DNA of 64,000 nucleotides from Hydractinia symbiolongicarpus (GCF_029227915.1 NC_079884.1:22940001-23004000), one strand, 5' to 3'; numbered from the stretch's first letter, positions 44,241 through 57,974 are shown. Notes: generated from the letters alone by a model not told the origin. Made by a program: numbers and translations.

Positions 44241-47200
44241 GTATGCAAATAAACTAGCAATTAAACTAACCGTCTGCATATCTACAGATGCTTATCGTTT
44301 GAGTTTTTCTTTAAGTACGGTTTTGGAAAACCGCCAAGCTCTTAAAGGGTGTTATAAATAAATTAAACAACTTTAACGTATAATTTTGTTTACTGATGGA
44401 ATCTTTATTCGTACATGCTTATCCGGGCTTAAAAAAATTACCTTGATCAAACAGTCGTTAACAATCAATCAAAAAGTAGGTAATTAAAATAAGAAGAGAA
44501 ATTTCAAAAAGCACGCAAACTTAAACAAATTTATGTAACCCTCTTTCATTGCTCGCTATTACGTCACCACCACCTTCCCCCCTTGAAAGCAACGAAAGAT
44601 GATGATATATAATTCCACGGTAAAATTTTTAACACGCTATTGTAAAATACACGACTGACTGTTTTTATTTCCCTGTTGTAACTTCACAACTCGCAAAATA
44701 GCTATAATGTTTATTTTGTAAACTATAAATTTACTGTTATTATGTTACATATTTATAGGTGGTTATAATTAGAATACCATTACCGTGAATCCTTAATAAA
44801 CGCCCTTTCCTCTAAAAACCGTAATATTTAAAAAATGCCTCGCTCTAATGGACGCCCTTTTAAGAGGGGCGTTAAATAAAAAAATATTACCAGATACGTT
44901 TTTAATGGGAAAAAACGAATGACAAGTGATTAAACAAAGGGTGGAGACTTCCTGTAAATCTTTTTTACTTCCTGAACATCCAATGTTTATACTTGATATG
45001 GAAACAAAGCATTTCGTTGGGAATTTAACAGAGTCATGTTCGCCCCCACTTAAAGGTACAAACTAAGCGCCCCGGTCGTTTATTCGAGGTTTTACGGTAT
45101 ATATATAAATGAGGGAAAGTTCTGACTGAAAAAAATCCTAAATAATAGTGGAAAAAAGTATCTTCCCCTGCGTCAGTACTAATTTCTAAAGTTATAAGTT
45201 TTGTATAAATTGTTATTTATTACCTATTGTTGTATATAACATTGTAAATATCGTGTTTACCGAAAATTTAATAAAAATTTAAACAATTTTATCAGCATCC
45301 GTATTTTATCTCTTGCGAAGGTACAAGAGGAACAGTCTTTAAGTGTCTCAGAGTGTTTTTGACAAAAAATTGTTCGCCAAATCATTTTAAAGCTTCCTTC
45401 CTTTAAATCTTGCAACAACCTTCCTTTAGATTTTACAACAACGGCTCCCTAGGAACTACATCAAACACGAACTTAATAATTTATTAGGCGTTGCGTGAAG
45501 AAAGTATATTGGATCAGCTCAGTAATTTTGTTTACCTGGCGGCAGTTTCAGACATGCCTTGTACAGGTGATTTCATATATTGCCTACCGAGCTAACTTTT
45601 GTAACTTAGATATCAGGAAAGTGTTAAAGAACAACAATAGCAAACGTGTTTACACAAGGTCAACTGGACCTGATCTCGGTTGGACGGGGCGGGGTGAAAA
45701 TGGGATGAGCAAATAAAGCCATTCAGTTTGGATTAATAACGGTAATATAGTTGTCTTTATCAATAATATCGCTATTTTCTTTTTTTATGTTGATAGAAGC
45801 CGTATTTGTTTACGTATTGAGTTGACAAGCTCTTTTATTTTCCTGCTATATTTTTAAACAGGGAGCACAACATAAATTTACAAAAAAAAGAAAGAAGATA
45901 CAAAATAGTCTTACGCGCTTTTCTCGGCAATTTGCATTCTCCGTTCAAATACCAATTTCTTGCCTGGGGTTTTAATTAATTCCTAATTGTGAAAATCCTA
46001 CGAAGCCCCTGGGGACGACGAGCTTGTGTTATGTTAATTTTACAACACGAAAAAGATTGTTTGAAAAAAAAATCATGCTACCTGTTGTTTTTTTCTTTGG
46101 TTTCCCGTGAAAAAAATGCACAAGTGTGGAAACAAACTGAAGTGGAGGGAACTGTATTTTGGTTGCGCTTTCCGCGCTCGTTCCCTTTATGCTTTTTTAA
46201 AATCTTGGCAACGCAAAGGGAACTCGACACAAGGTTGTGTAACCTCCTCCCCAGTGCAATTTGTATCTTTCTGCAATTTTGGATATATAAAAGAGACAAC
46301 ATGCGCTGGGGGAACGAGGTTGAAGGTTGTGTGCTGTTCTGGCACTTTCGGTTTTGACCGTCAAGTGCCAACATGGTTTTTCTCTCCTCTAAATTTTGTA
46401 GTATTATTGGCCTAGTCGGTACACGCCATGAAAATACTCAAACAATAATAACACGCAAGGAGAAAAAACATGACAGATGACATCGGTTTCTGGCAGGTGA
46501 AGTAGAGCAAAACATTTAAAAAGAGAAAAATGGTTATCTAAGATTTTTTCTTGCTATCAATTTTTAGTTCTTATTCCATCTTTATAATACTTACACTTAA
46601 CCGACTTCTGTTAGTTTTATGCTCAAACTACTTTGTTTGTCAGTTTGCTAGCGTAGTCTGCCTCGCCGTCACCGCGCCTTGTATTTCTTGTACGAAAAGC
46701 CTCTAAATACAAAGCCTTTATGCGGAATGATAGTAGTTAAACATTTCTCTCTCTGACCTCACCTCACGCTTTGTTTTTTCATGCTTCGTAAACATGAGCT
46801 TGCATATGCACGAATTACTCTGCCGAGCTTCAAGCTCTCGCTTATACCGGCTATGTACTTGAAGCATTTTTTTTCTCGCGTGGAATCTATGCCTAATTCT
46901 TTTGACTTTTGTTGTAAATACAGTTTAGTAAAAGAAGTTTTGTGTCTTGTAAGTAATATTAAAACTAGATTGTCTATTTTTGATCTCAGGTATATTTTTA
47001 GCTTTATGCCTTATAGCTAACTGTTAGCTATATATTTTGTGGTACAATGTTCTGATGCTAGCTAAGAATTTTTGTCAATATGAAACTAAACAGAACTGCA
47101 AAGAGTTTTTGGGCTATTCTGTAGCTATGTATATATATTTATATAAATGGTTATAATATTAAAAGGGATTATAACTCCACAATGGAGTGTTTTTTATATT

Positions 47201-50200
47201 TTTGACTAGGCTATATGAGGCCATATGAACTGGCATCAATACGACAAAAACAAAACTATAAACTAACTTAAATTAAATCAATTCCACACAAAGCTTACAT
47301 TGCTGTAACATTGTAAAATATTGATTGCTCAAGAAAGTAAAGTAAACTAGCTTGATATACACAACTATAGTTTAAAGAATAGATACTAAAAAAGTTTTAC
47401 AAAATTGTCATTCCTCTGTGTTAGATCTATCAAATTGACAACAACAAATTTATGTTTATTATTATGTTCTTCAAACAGGATACCATTACAAAGTTGCAGG
47501 ATAATCGCGATATCTATATATATATATTTAACTAGCCTGTGTATACAGGAAAATATAGACTTTTGTCACTCTCATGAGCCATAGTGCATTACGTCCATGT
47601 GTCATGCCACAGCTTCATATTTTGCTGTATATAGACTGGCTAAACGATTAAAAGCCATTAAATTTTTAAATTTCGTGAGCAATATATAGAGGTACTCTAT
47701 ATATACTTTTTTTTATTCATGTGATATAATTATATATAATAGGAAATCAACTTGGTTGTTGTTTAACTGTTTTTGGTGAAAAGGCAGGACCAACAGCAAA
47801 AACTTTTTCACAGTGGCTAGTGGATATTTTTTAGGAAAAATATAGAGGATGAAGTCTATATACCCCTTCCATTATGTATAAGGATCGAACATACACAACA
47901 CAAGCATGAGCGCAATCTTTATGATAGGAATAAAGCTGATTACATTAAAGTTTACATTTTTTTGGTTTTTACATGGGTCATAAATGAGATATGTACAGCA
48001 ACAGTTTCTAAGAGATGAACTTTTAGCAATAGACAATGAAGATTGTATGTCCTGCATGAACTCTTGCAATGGTCATTTTTAAGTGTTGATTGAAAATGCC
48101 AACAATTGTGTAAATCACCAAAGTTTCTCTCACGAAAAGTGAAACAGATTTTCAGATTGATTTAATGGGTATTATTGTTTGTTTCTGGAATTTCTGCTGT
48201 GGCAAAGGATTGGGGGTTCTGAAAAAAAATATCTTTAACGTGTCACCTCCATTGTGTAGAGTTTGTAACACTATTTCAAACTGATGTAAAATTAGAATTA
48301 TGCATGTGTTTTTGAGTCAAACAAGTCAGATAACAATAAGTTGGAAAATGGACTAGTACTAATTGTGAAACTTTACAGTATATAAATGTCTAAAATTTAT
48401 TTTGTGTTCTTTCTTATGCGACATATCACTGTTGAAAAAAATCTTGAGTTTATATTGTATAACCTTGGTCAATTACATGTTGTCCTTGAGTCAGCCTTTC
48501 TCAATATTAAATTTGTTAATAATAACTACATCTTTAATGGTTATTTATACTCAGAACATTTTTTAGCATATACTGCCAAAGTTTCCATGTCAGTATTTTT
48601 GATTGAAATTCATGTGGTTCATTTTCTTCAAACGATTACTATGAATTATGAAGTAAGAAATGCTGCTGAAAGTTTTATCAGCCATTCATTTCTGTCTTGC
48701 GAATTAACAATGAGAGAATATTTATAAACTTGTTTTACTAAACCTTACTAATGGCTTTCTATTTTGTGTTTTAAATAAAATTTTATGTATATATTTATAT
48801 CACCTTTTATTATTTATTTTCTGCCTTGTTTGTTCAGCTTTTTCTTGCCTTGTATCATTTAAATATAATGATTCATACAGTGTTCAAAGTGATCTGTAAT
48901 TAACAATCAAAACATGGTTTATGTATCCTCTTGAAGGTATTTCAATTACAGACATCTTATATATATATACAAGGTATATTTTTTAGGAATTCAATTCGTT
49001 TGGATCTTTAGCATTGTTTTTTTAAGATTTGTTTTTTTTCTTTTTCACATTTTTTTTGTATATATTTTCTGTATTAGTTTTTATATGTATATCTAGTTTT
49101 TGTTTTTGTAAAACCTTTGTTTTTGATTTTGTGAAACCATAATAATGTATTTTATCAACTGTATTATTAACAAAAAAGGATAAATTTTTTGATTTGCTAT
49201 AATAGTGTAAAACTTGTTTGATTTTGTCTCAAAAACGGTTGTGGTAATTCAAAACATAAAACTTCAAACCCCTTGTGATTGCACTGTTATTTTGTTAACT
49301 CCACTATTGTATGCTTTAGACAAGAATCTGTTGTTTGTAGGAAGATAGATCTGTCAGTCTCAGCAAGTCAAGAAAATTGTCATAAGTATATAAGTGAGTT
49401 ATTCTGTTCTAAATTAAATGGCACTGGACTGATCTACGAAAACAATAAGACCTCTCCATCAGGATAAGTTATTTATATTGTTTTTTTTTTATACAACCCC
49501 CTGGATAACTATGCAGTCAACATAAAACAAATTTATAACTTTAATGGGAAGCAGGGTGTTATAAAGAGTTCATATATTAAATGTTTAAAAGAGTATTAAT
49601 ATTTTATTTCTCTGAATAGTGAGAAAAGCCTTCTACTATATATAAAATTATATTCTCATTTTAAGATTTAAGTTGATCTTAACACACAGTTTCTTATGAC
49701 TCATGATGGAATTGGCTTTTAAAGCTGATAAAGACGCTTAAATGTAAATATTTCTTTACTCTTTGAAAGCTAGAGTTTTTATTGTTAATCATACCATATG
49801 CATGTATTCAGTCTTTTTCATTCTAAAATACAGCTACTGTAAGTAAAAAAGTTGGCTGGATTTATGTTGTTGTGTGGTAGAAAAGTTGTTCAATATTAAA
49901 TATGTAGAAAGCTAGAGAAATACCATTCTTTGTCAAACACCCATTTGCTATGCTAGGGAAGGTGGTATGTTAATGACCTTATAAAAGGGGAAATTAACTT
50001 CAGAGCTATAGAAAGTGGCCAGTGTATATATGAGATCCCCAAAATTTGAGATGGAAAGTATTTGGGGTGTCATATTTAATCAGCACTAAATGTAAGTTTA
50101 TGTGGGGTTAATATGACCATTTTTGTGTATTTGTATTTAACTATGTGTGCAAATATTTGGAAAGTGTATGTCTACACATCAACAGTGTCTCAATAACAAA

Positions 50201-50641
50201 GTAACATGTATAAAGTTAAAAAGATGTATATATTGGTGGAAACTGTTCAGCCCATTTTATATTAATGCATCTTATCAAGTACTGGCACTTGTTTGTGTAT
50301 TCTGTTTACAACAGTCCGCAAAAGATTCTATTTAAAAACTGTATTGATGTATGAAGTACGGTCTCCATTTTGTTTAGAAGCATAATAGCTATTAAGAACT
50401 ACAGTTAATACAATTTGTTTGCATGACAATCCCAAATGTTTTTTGTTCATTAATGTTATATTTTTATAACTAAATAAAGTTTTATGAGATATATACCAAG
50501 AAGTTTTTTATTATATTTATGTAAGTATTGTATTTTTCTTTGATGCACTTTGATGACCCTTTTTTTCTTAAATAGTTATCAGTATAAGCACACAGGGATA
50601 CACTTAGAAGAACAAAAATATTAGCGCTTAACAAATAAATA
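44241..50641. other. Intergenic region upstream of RNF38/44, very AT-rich
   Basis: Contains a short inverted-repeat transposon (44781-45099), a repeat-like stretch with CTGGGGGAACGAGGTTG-type blocks near 45985-46335, a CpG-richer patch near 46600-46720, and runs of TATATA near 47514 and 48960. Two plus-strand patches have exon-like features (46470-46496, ATG then a GT donor; 49320-49467, acceptor then 48 codons and a stop), but no gene chain was confirmed. An AATAAA near 50473 precedes a splice acceptor at 50574-50575, which may begin the RNF38/44 message. Confidence 0.5.
44781..45099. mobile_element. Short inverted-repeat element with TACCGT ends
   Basis: The left end TACCGTGAATCCTTAATAAA and the right end (reverse complement) TACCGTAAAACCTCGAATAA are imperfect inverted repeats. 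The interior has further GGGCG blocks. Same end type as 57135-57542. No coding capacity. Confidence 0.7.
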
Positions 50642-53600
50642 ATGAGGGGTGATATGAGATCAAACCGAGAACTCCGAACAGATGGAGGAACACTTCAACC
50701 TGACTCAAGCAGTAGTAGCTCTTCACCACATTCCACTTCAAGTCACGATGAGGAAATACTGGAAGTAACTGGAGCAGGATTTATGCCGAAACCAATATAT
50801 AATTTCTCAATACCTGATGTTATCAAACACGAGCCACGTGTGGAACGAAATGAAAATAGATTTGAAAATAGTGATGCACTAATACGTAGAAAGCGTGGAC
50901 ATCAAAATTTTAGAGATAATGTTGCGTTTGATGAGAACTCACTTTCTGTCTGCAATAAGCGAAGGAGAAGATCTATAACTGCAGCTGTTGCTGTTGAAAA
51001 TATTATAGAGGAGGCTAATAATGATGATGACTGTCACCGTCCTCCTGTTATCGATTTGACTGACATTGACTCTCATGATGAGTATCAAAGTGCTCATTCT
51101 GATTCAGAAATTAACAATGTGCCCATCACAGAAACAAGGTATGTCTTTATGTGTTTACCTTCATTTTATCATAGTATACATATAAAGTTTCGCAAAATCT
51201 TTCTAAAGCAACCATCATTGGTAAAGTTTGAATTCGTTTTGAGAAAAATTCATTCCAAATTAAAATCAGTGTAGTCCTTTAATGTAAATTCTTAAATGAC
51301 TATTTTTTTCTTCAAAAAACCAAGAAAGTACTGTTCCTTTCTGTTTTTTAGTGTCTTTAATAACTACTGGGGGGGGGGATTTTTTGACTGGAAGCTACTT
51401 TCACTATTTTACTTATTTGAAGAAAAAATGCAGGTTAATGAAGGTTAAAATTATCATGGTAGCTAAAAGCTGATACGACATTTTACATTTTACAAAGCTA
51501 AAGTATTTATGTTACATAATTTGAACACTCGGTGCCGGCATGGCAATTCTTAAAAAATTCTGATACACAAGTCTAAAATTATGAATTGAAAATATACTTT
51601 TAAAATAAGAGGTACAAAATAGAAACTAAGAGACGCTTATTTTGCAAATTCTTTTATGCATGGGAATTATTATTCGAGTCATCTTCTTTGCTACTATTCC
51701 TGGTTTTTTTAAGTTCCTTTTTGTATCTCCTATTAAATATATTTAAACTCCTCCTGTGTTGCCAAATATACTTTTACATGACGTCAATTATAGCAACTAT
51801 CTGTTGTCATGCCAACTAATATGTTATGAGCTGTTACGCTGATTCGTGCGACATTGTCATCCAGCATCGTTTGAGTTTTGCCTCTTCTCTTTGTTGTGAT
51901 TATACAATCAAAGGAGAGGTAGTTTGTTAAAGGAAATTGCGTGGTTAGTATCTGTAATAACGAGGTTAATGAGCACCGTCTCTTAAAAGAATGAAGTTAA
52001 ATTAAAAATAAATCAATCCACGAATCTTTTTTATTTTTATTAATTATTGCTGTGTTTTCCTTCCCTTCTGGAACCCTGAAACAGAGTATCTGCCAGACTT
52101 AAAAACCTTGAATTCAAAGTAGGTGACCTGAAAAACCTAATGGCTACCATTGTCTAGAGGAACACCATAAAAATCTTGAAATGTAAACATTTCCACGTTG
52201 AAAACATTTTTGTCTCAGTTATGAAACTTTACATCGTAGTAGTTGTGTTTGCATTTTTTACATATTTTCTCATAGTTTTAAATGTTCAGCGCTGCCATTT
52301 TTGAGAATTTCTGCATGCTTTATTGTGTACTAGTTCTTTCTTGTGTCCATGTGCTTGTGGTTCGGAATCTTCGCATTTGCTAAATTATAGTAAAAATAAC
52401 CTAAAAAACACCTCGAAAATGTCAAAAAAAACTTAAAATTATTATGAGGAATAAAGGTAGAGTATGAGAAAGAGTTGATTGTGTAAAAAATGCGTATTAG
52501 AAATAGAGAATTTTATTTTTTATCTATTAACTGCTTTTAGACCTCTCCACCATGCTTCGTCAGCAAATTCCTTTAATGAAGTGCTTTCAGATTTGCAACG
52601 CTTTCGACAACAAATTGAAGATTCGCAAGAAAACAGATTCAGTCGTTGTCGTGCGTCTTCGATTCAACGTCTTCAGCGTTTGCGACGCCGACGTACACCG
52701 CGAACGATTATTACCGACGGCCCGATTGTTTCAGACGACCTGCTGTTCGGGTCACCCGAAGCGATTGATGTGTCAACTCCTGAGGCTACAACAGCTGATG
52801 ACTCAGTTTTACTTGTGAACGAGGTTAGAAATTTGTTTGTTGTGTTATTCATTATAAATGTTTATACAGGATATAAGTATAAAAAGTTTCTGAATAGCAA
52901 ACGTAACCCTGTTAAAAAGTGAAAGTGCATATGACTTGTTTTATGAAGTTCAAAAATTACATATGAAACAGTCGAGTGGTTTTACGTTATTTATTTACCT
53001 ATTATATGTATTACGTTCGTGCCATTGGTATGAGGAAAAAGTTTACATAATATTGTTTCACTCAGAAAAGTAATTTTAAGGTCAGATTTAGAAAAAACTC
53101 AGAAAGTTGTTTTAAGAAAGTTAATTCATTTTCGTCATTTGGAAATCTTTTGGCTTTACTTTTCCTTTTTGTTTATTTCTTAACAATATTTTTTAGGTTC
53201 GAGGAAATCAAACTGCTACTGCTGATGATGACGATCATTCCATTGCTCTTCGAATGGCTCACGATCCAACCTACTCTCCACCGTACCACTCTCCTGCGGA
53301 CGGTCTTTCAACCGCGGTATTGCATAATTTACCTAATTACATCTATAGTGAAATATATTATTCATCACTAAACAATTCAAATAGCTTTAACCCCCGCGTA
53401 CAGAACTTTCTCTGCTCATGCATTTGAATGTTTGCTTCTTCTTTTTTATAGCAATATCGTACTTGGAGGCATGGAAGAGGTGATGAGTCTTTTGTACAAT
53501 TCCAAGAAACAATTCGTTCATTTCGTCAGAGAAGTCGTGAACGGCTTGAACAAGCACGGCGTATCACTCAGGAAGCTCACGAACGTCTCGCGCGTATACA

Positions 53601-55080
53601 CGATAGTATCAATAACCTCCGACATGGTGGTACGCCAACTTACAATACAACCGATGCAAGCAATTCTGCTAATGGCAGTACCGAACGCGAGGTAGAAGAT
53701 AGAATCGAAAGAACTGGGCACGAAGCGGTAGGTTTGTTATTTTGCATAAAAGCATAAACTTGGTGTTCAGTCTTTTAATGTTTTTTTTCATATTGTTCTT
53801 TATCATGGTGCAAATATGCATTGCAGTTGCCTGTCCCCAGTCTTCTAGAAATTCACTGCGTAAATTTTGTTCTCCTTCGCAGAGAATACCAGAATTTTAC
53901 ATTGCTTAAATTTTGCTCTCCTTCGCAGAGAAATTTTGTGATCAGCCTTTGATAGAACATGATTAAAAATGAAACGGACAATTAAGTAAAGTCCACGCCG
54001 CTGTTCTCTTCTGTTGTTTTCACCTCTGTATGTGTTTATCAACCTTAGAATAACGATGACGTTGAAATTACACATGAATGGAATCCTCGTAGTGTGGATT
54101 ATATACAATCTCCTGTTAACCTTTTGTCTCCTCTACCCCCATCCTTCCATGTAAGTTTAATATTATTTTAATTAGAACTTTTATGTAAAATGTAGTTGTT
54201 TATCTCTTGTCATATTTTTCGGACAGATTTATGTTAATTATATATTTTTATTATAGTCGATGCAGAGGCGACATTTTTCTTCGGTACCAGACCTCCTACG
54301 GCCATTTATGTAAGCATGATATACGTATACATTGCAAGGAGAAGCTACTGTTCAGCACGATGTAATTTTTTTTTTAATTATAGGAACTCTTTCTTGACGC
54401 CTGTACCGCCCCCTCGCTTACACCACCTGCACCACATCCAAGAAGATTACGAGGTATGGGCTCTAGTTTAATAATCTGACTGAACGTTTATCATTTGTAG
54501 TTGCACTGAGAATCGCTAGTATGTGGATTCTTTTTGCAAGTGCTTTCAAAAATTTAGGAAATCTTGTCTTGAAATAAAAATTGTTTACCCAGCTTGTTGC
54601 TTTTTTCAGGCTTTGCTAAGTCTAGCGGAGAGAATTGGGCCGGCAAAACCCAGAGGTCTAAATAAGGCTGGTAAGTGTTTATGTATTTATTATTTTATTT
54701 ATTTATTTATTTGTTCTAATCTCGAAGTGAGGTTATGTAAATGATTTTCTTTTTTAGAAATCGATCTTATACCTTCGTTTCGGTACAGTTCGCTCACTGC
54801 TAAAGAAACGAACACTAAATGCGTGATATGCATGGGTGAATATAACAACCGTGAGAAATTACGCCGCCTTCCCTGCACACACGATTTCCACTCGAAATGT
54901 ATAGATAAATGGCTTCGGGTAAGTGGCTGAATATTTTGTTAGATACGCCTATGTTTTTTCTCTCCCTCCGAATATAAGAGTCAACGTATATTTATTTATG
55001 TTAATATTTCATTTAACTTTCTTTTTCAGTCCAACAAGACTTGCCCTATATGTCGAGACGAAGTAAACCCATCTGAGTAA
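50642..55080 (+). CDS. RNF38/RNF44: RING-H2 E3 ubiquitin ligase, RNF38/RNF44 type
   Basis: Exons: 50642-51138, 52541-52823, 53197-53316, 53452-53727, 54049-54150, 54257-54309, 54384-54453, 54610-54670, 54758-54918, 55030-55080. All GT-AG, phases close, 557 aa, within the size range of vertebrate RNF38/44. The block ALLSLAERIGPAKPRGLNKA followed by EIDLIPSFRY is the family-specific stretch before the RING. The C-terminal RING-H2 has ligands Cys509, Cys512, Cys527, His529, His532, Cys535, Cys546 and Cys549 and should recruit a ubiquitin-loaded E2. The long N-terminus is disordered: a serine run at 22-28, a basic cluster NKRRRR (105-110) that may be a nuclear signal, VIDLTD (136-141), which fits a SUMO-interaction motif, IKHE (61-64), which fits a SUMO-acceptor consensus, and an Arg/Gln-rich helical region around 290-330. 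A splice acceptor sits 66 bases before the ATG. Confidence 0.94.
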
Positions 55081-55534
55081 ACCGTGTTCACACTACATAT
55101 GTACGTCAATATGTTCTTGCTTCTGTGGATGAAGTGCCTTCGTGAACGCATGAACTCAAGTCCTCTGTGAGCAACGAAGATTAATATAGTAGCTGGCTAC
55201 TGTTGCTATGGACAAACTGACCACACATTAATTAATGCACATGTAATTAATATTGTTGCTATGGAGATATTCTTGTGGCTATTTCACAAGAAAAAAAGTA
55301 CCGTGGTTTTCTTTGATTTAAATTTGAAACCTCTTTTTTTTCCGCATAAATAATATTAATATCATGCATATCTAATTCTGAGTGTTTCTGCTTTGAAAGT
55401 GATTCGTTAAAAATATTCCGCTTTGTTACCTATTACAGCCTCGAAGAACTGTTTCATTAAATTCTTTCTGATTTTTGAAAGTAATTTTTTAGAAAAACAA
55501 AAAGTAAAAAAAAATGTAACCTCTATGTATTGCA

Positions 55535-55540
55535 AATAAA
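55535..55540 (+). terminator. Candidate poly(A) signal of RNF38/44
   Basis: AATAAA 455 bases after the stop codon, the first clear match in the putative 3' UTR. Confidence 0.45.
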
Positions 55541-56896
55541 TAGTTTAACTAAAAACATGACTTTTGATATTTGTATTAACTTATAACTCTTTTTATGATG
55601 AGTCAATCTATTACAGGAAGCCAGCCTGGAAATTTGTGTTTTTGTTTTAAACGGTTATAATCAGTTTCTCAAAATTTTAGCCGCGATTGGTGACTGAGTA
55701 TAGACTTAGCCGTTCATATTTAGGACTATTGGGTAGGCCAATTCACCCTCTTTTCATAACCTATTTTTTCAGAGATATTTGAAGGACTCGGTCTTTCCCA
55801 ACGTATTTTTTCATACTACCACCACAGAAATTGTCTCAAGCAAAACTAATAACACTTTGTGCATTTTTGGTAAGACGCCGAGTGAGAGCAGTTTAATCGC
55901 CGGAAAACGAAAACGCGCGGATTCCCTAAAATCCCGGAAACAGCCCGTATAGTTGAATGTATACAAAGAAAGTACCCGGGGAGAAACTCTCTTTGACCAA
56001 ATTGCTTATAGCGTGGAAATAATTTTGATATTTATCTTCCTAATAGTGTTATTGTTAGAACGGCGCCCTTTATAGAGTGCAAATTACAGTAGAATTGTGA
56101 AATTATGCTCCTGGTGGAACGCCGAAGTAGCAAAATGAAAAGATGTTTGTTTACACATCCATTTTTCATTACATTCACCTCTTTTATGTGAACTAGAGCA
56201 AAACAATAATTATGCATCATCCAATCAAATAACGTTAACGTTTTAACTTGTCTATTGTTTTAATTTTACAATTTTTCGCGCCTATTTTACATTGGTATGA
56301 AATTAACATATCTTACCACATGTCACAGCACGTAAGAACTTATAAATATGAAAAAGTAAAATGTAGCAGCGTGATGATATACGCAGTCAAAAGAATACGT
56401 AAAAAGTAGGAATGCTGTAAATGGAGAAATAAACTTTTATTATTGTTGACGTGTTGTGTTTCTTATACGACTTACTAATAAGTGATTGTGCTACTTTAAT
56501 ATTATATTATAATCTCAATTTCTTTCTCTTATATTTCTCACTCCTAACATTGCTTTTATTTTTGTTTTTATATTTTAAACATTTTTTATTATTTTACAGT
56601 ACATCACAAATATTTGCGATGCAAAATTACATTGATTCTGCGAAAATTAAGTATATTCCTACGTTTTTGTTCGTTTCATTATTATAAAGAAGAGAACAGA
56701 ACAGTAAAATTTTGGTCTTGCCATTCTTCATATTGTGGTCTGATTTCCAGCCTCAATTGTTCTAATAAAAATGTACTATTAAACGTCTATTTTCTGATTT
56801 AACCGCAGGATAAGTATTACAAATGCTAATTCTAAGAAAAATAACACAACTATTATCTAGTCAAACCTACTCGCTCTGAAACAGGGCAGAAAAAGC

Positions 56897-56936
56897 AACG
56901 AAATTACCAATGCGCATGCTCGTTGGTAATTTCAAA
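56897..56936. repeat. Imperfect palindrome of about 17-base arms
   Basis: GAAATTACCAA and TTGGTAATTTC pair exactly around a near-palindromic TGCGCATGCTCG centre. Possible relic of a tiny inverted-repeat element or a protein-binding palindrome; nothing decides between them. Confidence 0.6.
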
Positions 56937-57134
56937 TTTCCGAGCTTAAATATATTCTTGCTTGTGTAAATATATATAAAGTTAGAACGAGACGAATTTG
57001 AATGAAAATTTTTCAGCTGGGATGTCAAATTCTGATTTTGCTACCTATATAATAGTCAACTATATTTGATGTTTCAGCAGTCAAAAACGTTTCAATCAAT
57101 ACTGTAACTTTCTCAGTGTAAGTACATTATTTTT

Positions 57135-57542
57135 TACCGTAATGATCCGAACAAGCGCCCCTGGGTGCTTATTAAATTTTTGGATTTTTTGTATGGGCGC
57201 TCAGCCGAGAGGGGGGTGGGGGGTGGGGGCGCTTAAAAAATGCTGGGCGCTTATAACTTTTTCCTAATTTTGTACAAATTAAAGTAATTTATTTTTCCTG
57301 AAAATAAACTGAACAAAAGATGTAACAAAATAAAGTTTAGTCTTTTTAGGGTTTTCAAGATAAGAAAGTAAAATTTTAAAATAAGCGCCCAGTTTCTTAA
57401 GGTAGTTTTAAGGGTAAGCGCCCCCTTTTATCAGGCGGGCGCTTATTTGAGGGAGCGCTTATTGAACTTTGAGGAAATTACTTGGGCGCTTATTCGAGGG
57501 TGGCGCTTAAAAATGCTGGGCGCTTAATCGGATCATTACGAT
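57135..57542. mobile_element. Short inverted-repeat element with internal GGGCGCTTA repeats
   Basis: The left end TACCGTAATGATCCGA and the right end TCGGATCATTACGATA are inverted repeats differing at one position. The interior carries many GGGCGCTTA / TAAGCGCCC blocks in both directions, so the whole unit folds on itself. No coding capacity. Elements of this look are common in invertebrate genomes. Confidence 0.85.
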
Positions 57543-57974
57543 AAATAATGCTACATGTTGTATTTTCTACGCAACGCCAGGCTACACGCAAGTTAAAAGT
57601 CTAAAAAAAACAAAATATTGCGTAGACCTGACGAACTGGTTTTGAAAGTAGAGGGTCAACATAATGCCTTAGAGGTCCCATCATAAATTTAAATCTTCCA
57701 GATTGGCTGAAATTCTTTTCAAATTCTAAAGTTATGCCATGTTTTGGTGGGGACGCTATCTAACTATCTTTGAAAAATGTTGGAGAGGGTGTAGGGTTGA
57801 TCATAGTTCCCCTTTCCCCTCTGCTCTGTTATTGTGTTCGTCAGAACTTAAAAAAAACGCATTACAAGGTCTTTTCATCATCGAATTCAAAAACATCAAC
57901 AAACAGCAATGTCATGTCTTCTTATGATGTTCAAACGTTAAAGTTTGTTTGAATGTTAATATGTTTTTTACAAG

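Larger units (their letters stand above)
55081..57974. other. Intergenic region between RNF38/44 and ADCY10
   Basis: RNF38/44 3' UTR, then a GC-richer patch near 55870-55990, an imperfect palindrome at 56897-56936 and an inverted-repeat transposon at 57135-57542. No exon chain was found. Open frames at 56451-56802 and 57739-57952 are AT-rich or out of context. Confidence 0.5.

Noticed and set aside
46078-46415. Overlapping frames on both strands around 46.1-46.4 kb
   Set aside because: Three mutually overlapping frames in a repeat-like stretch with no family match; none has splice support.
48386-48727. 113-codon plus-strand frame
   Set aside because: Composition is what AT-rich noncoding DNA gives (Phe, Leu, Ile, Asn, Tyr), with no splice context or motif.
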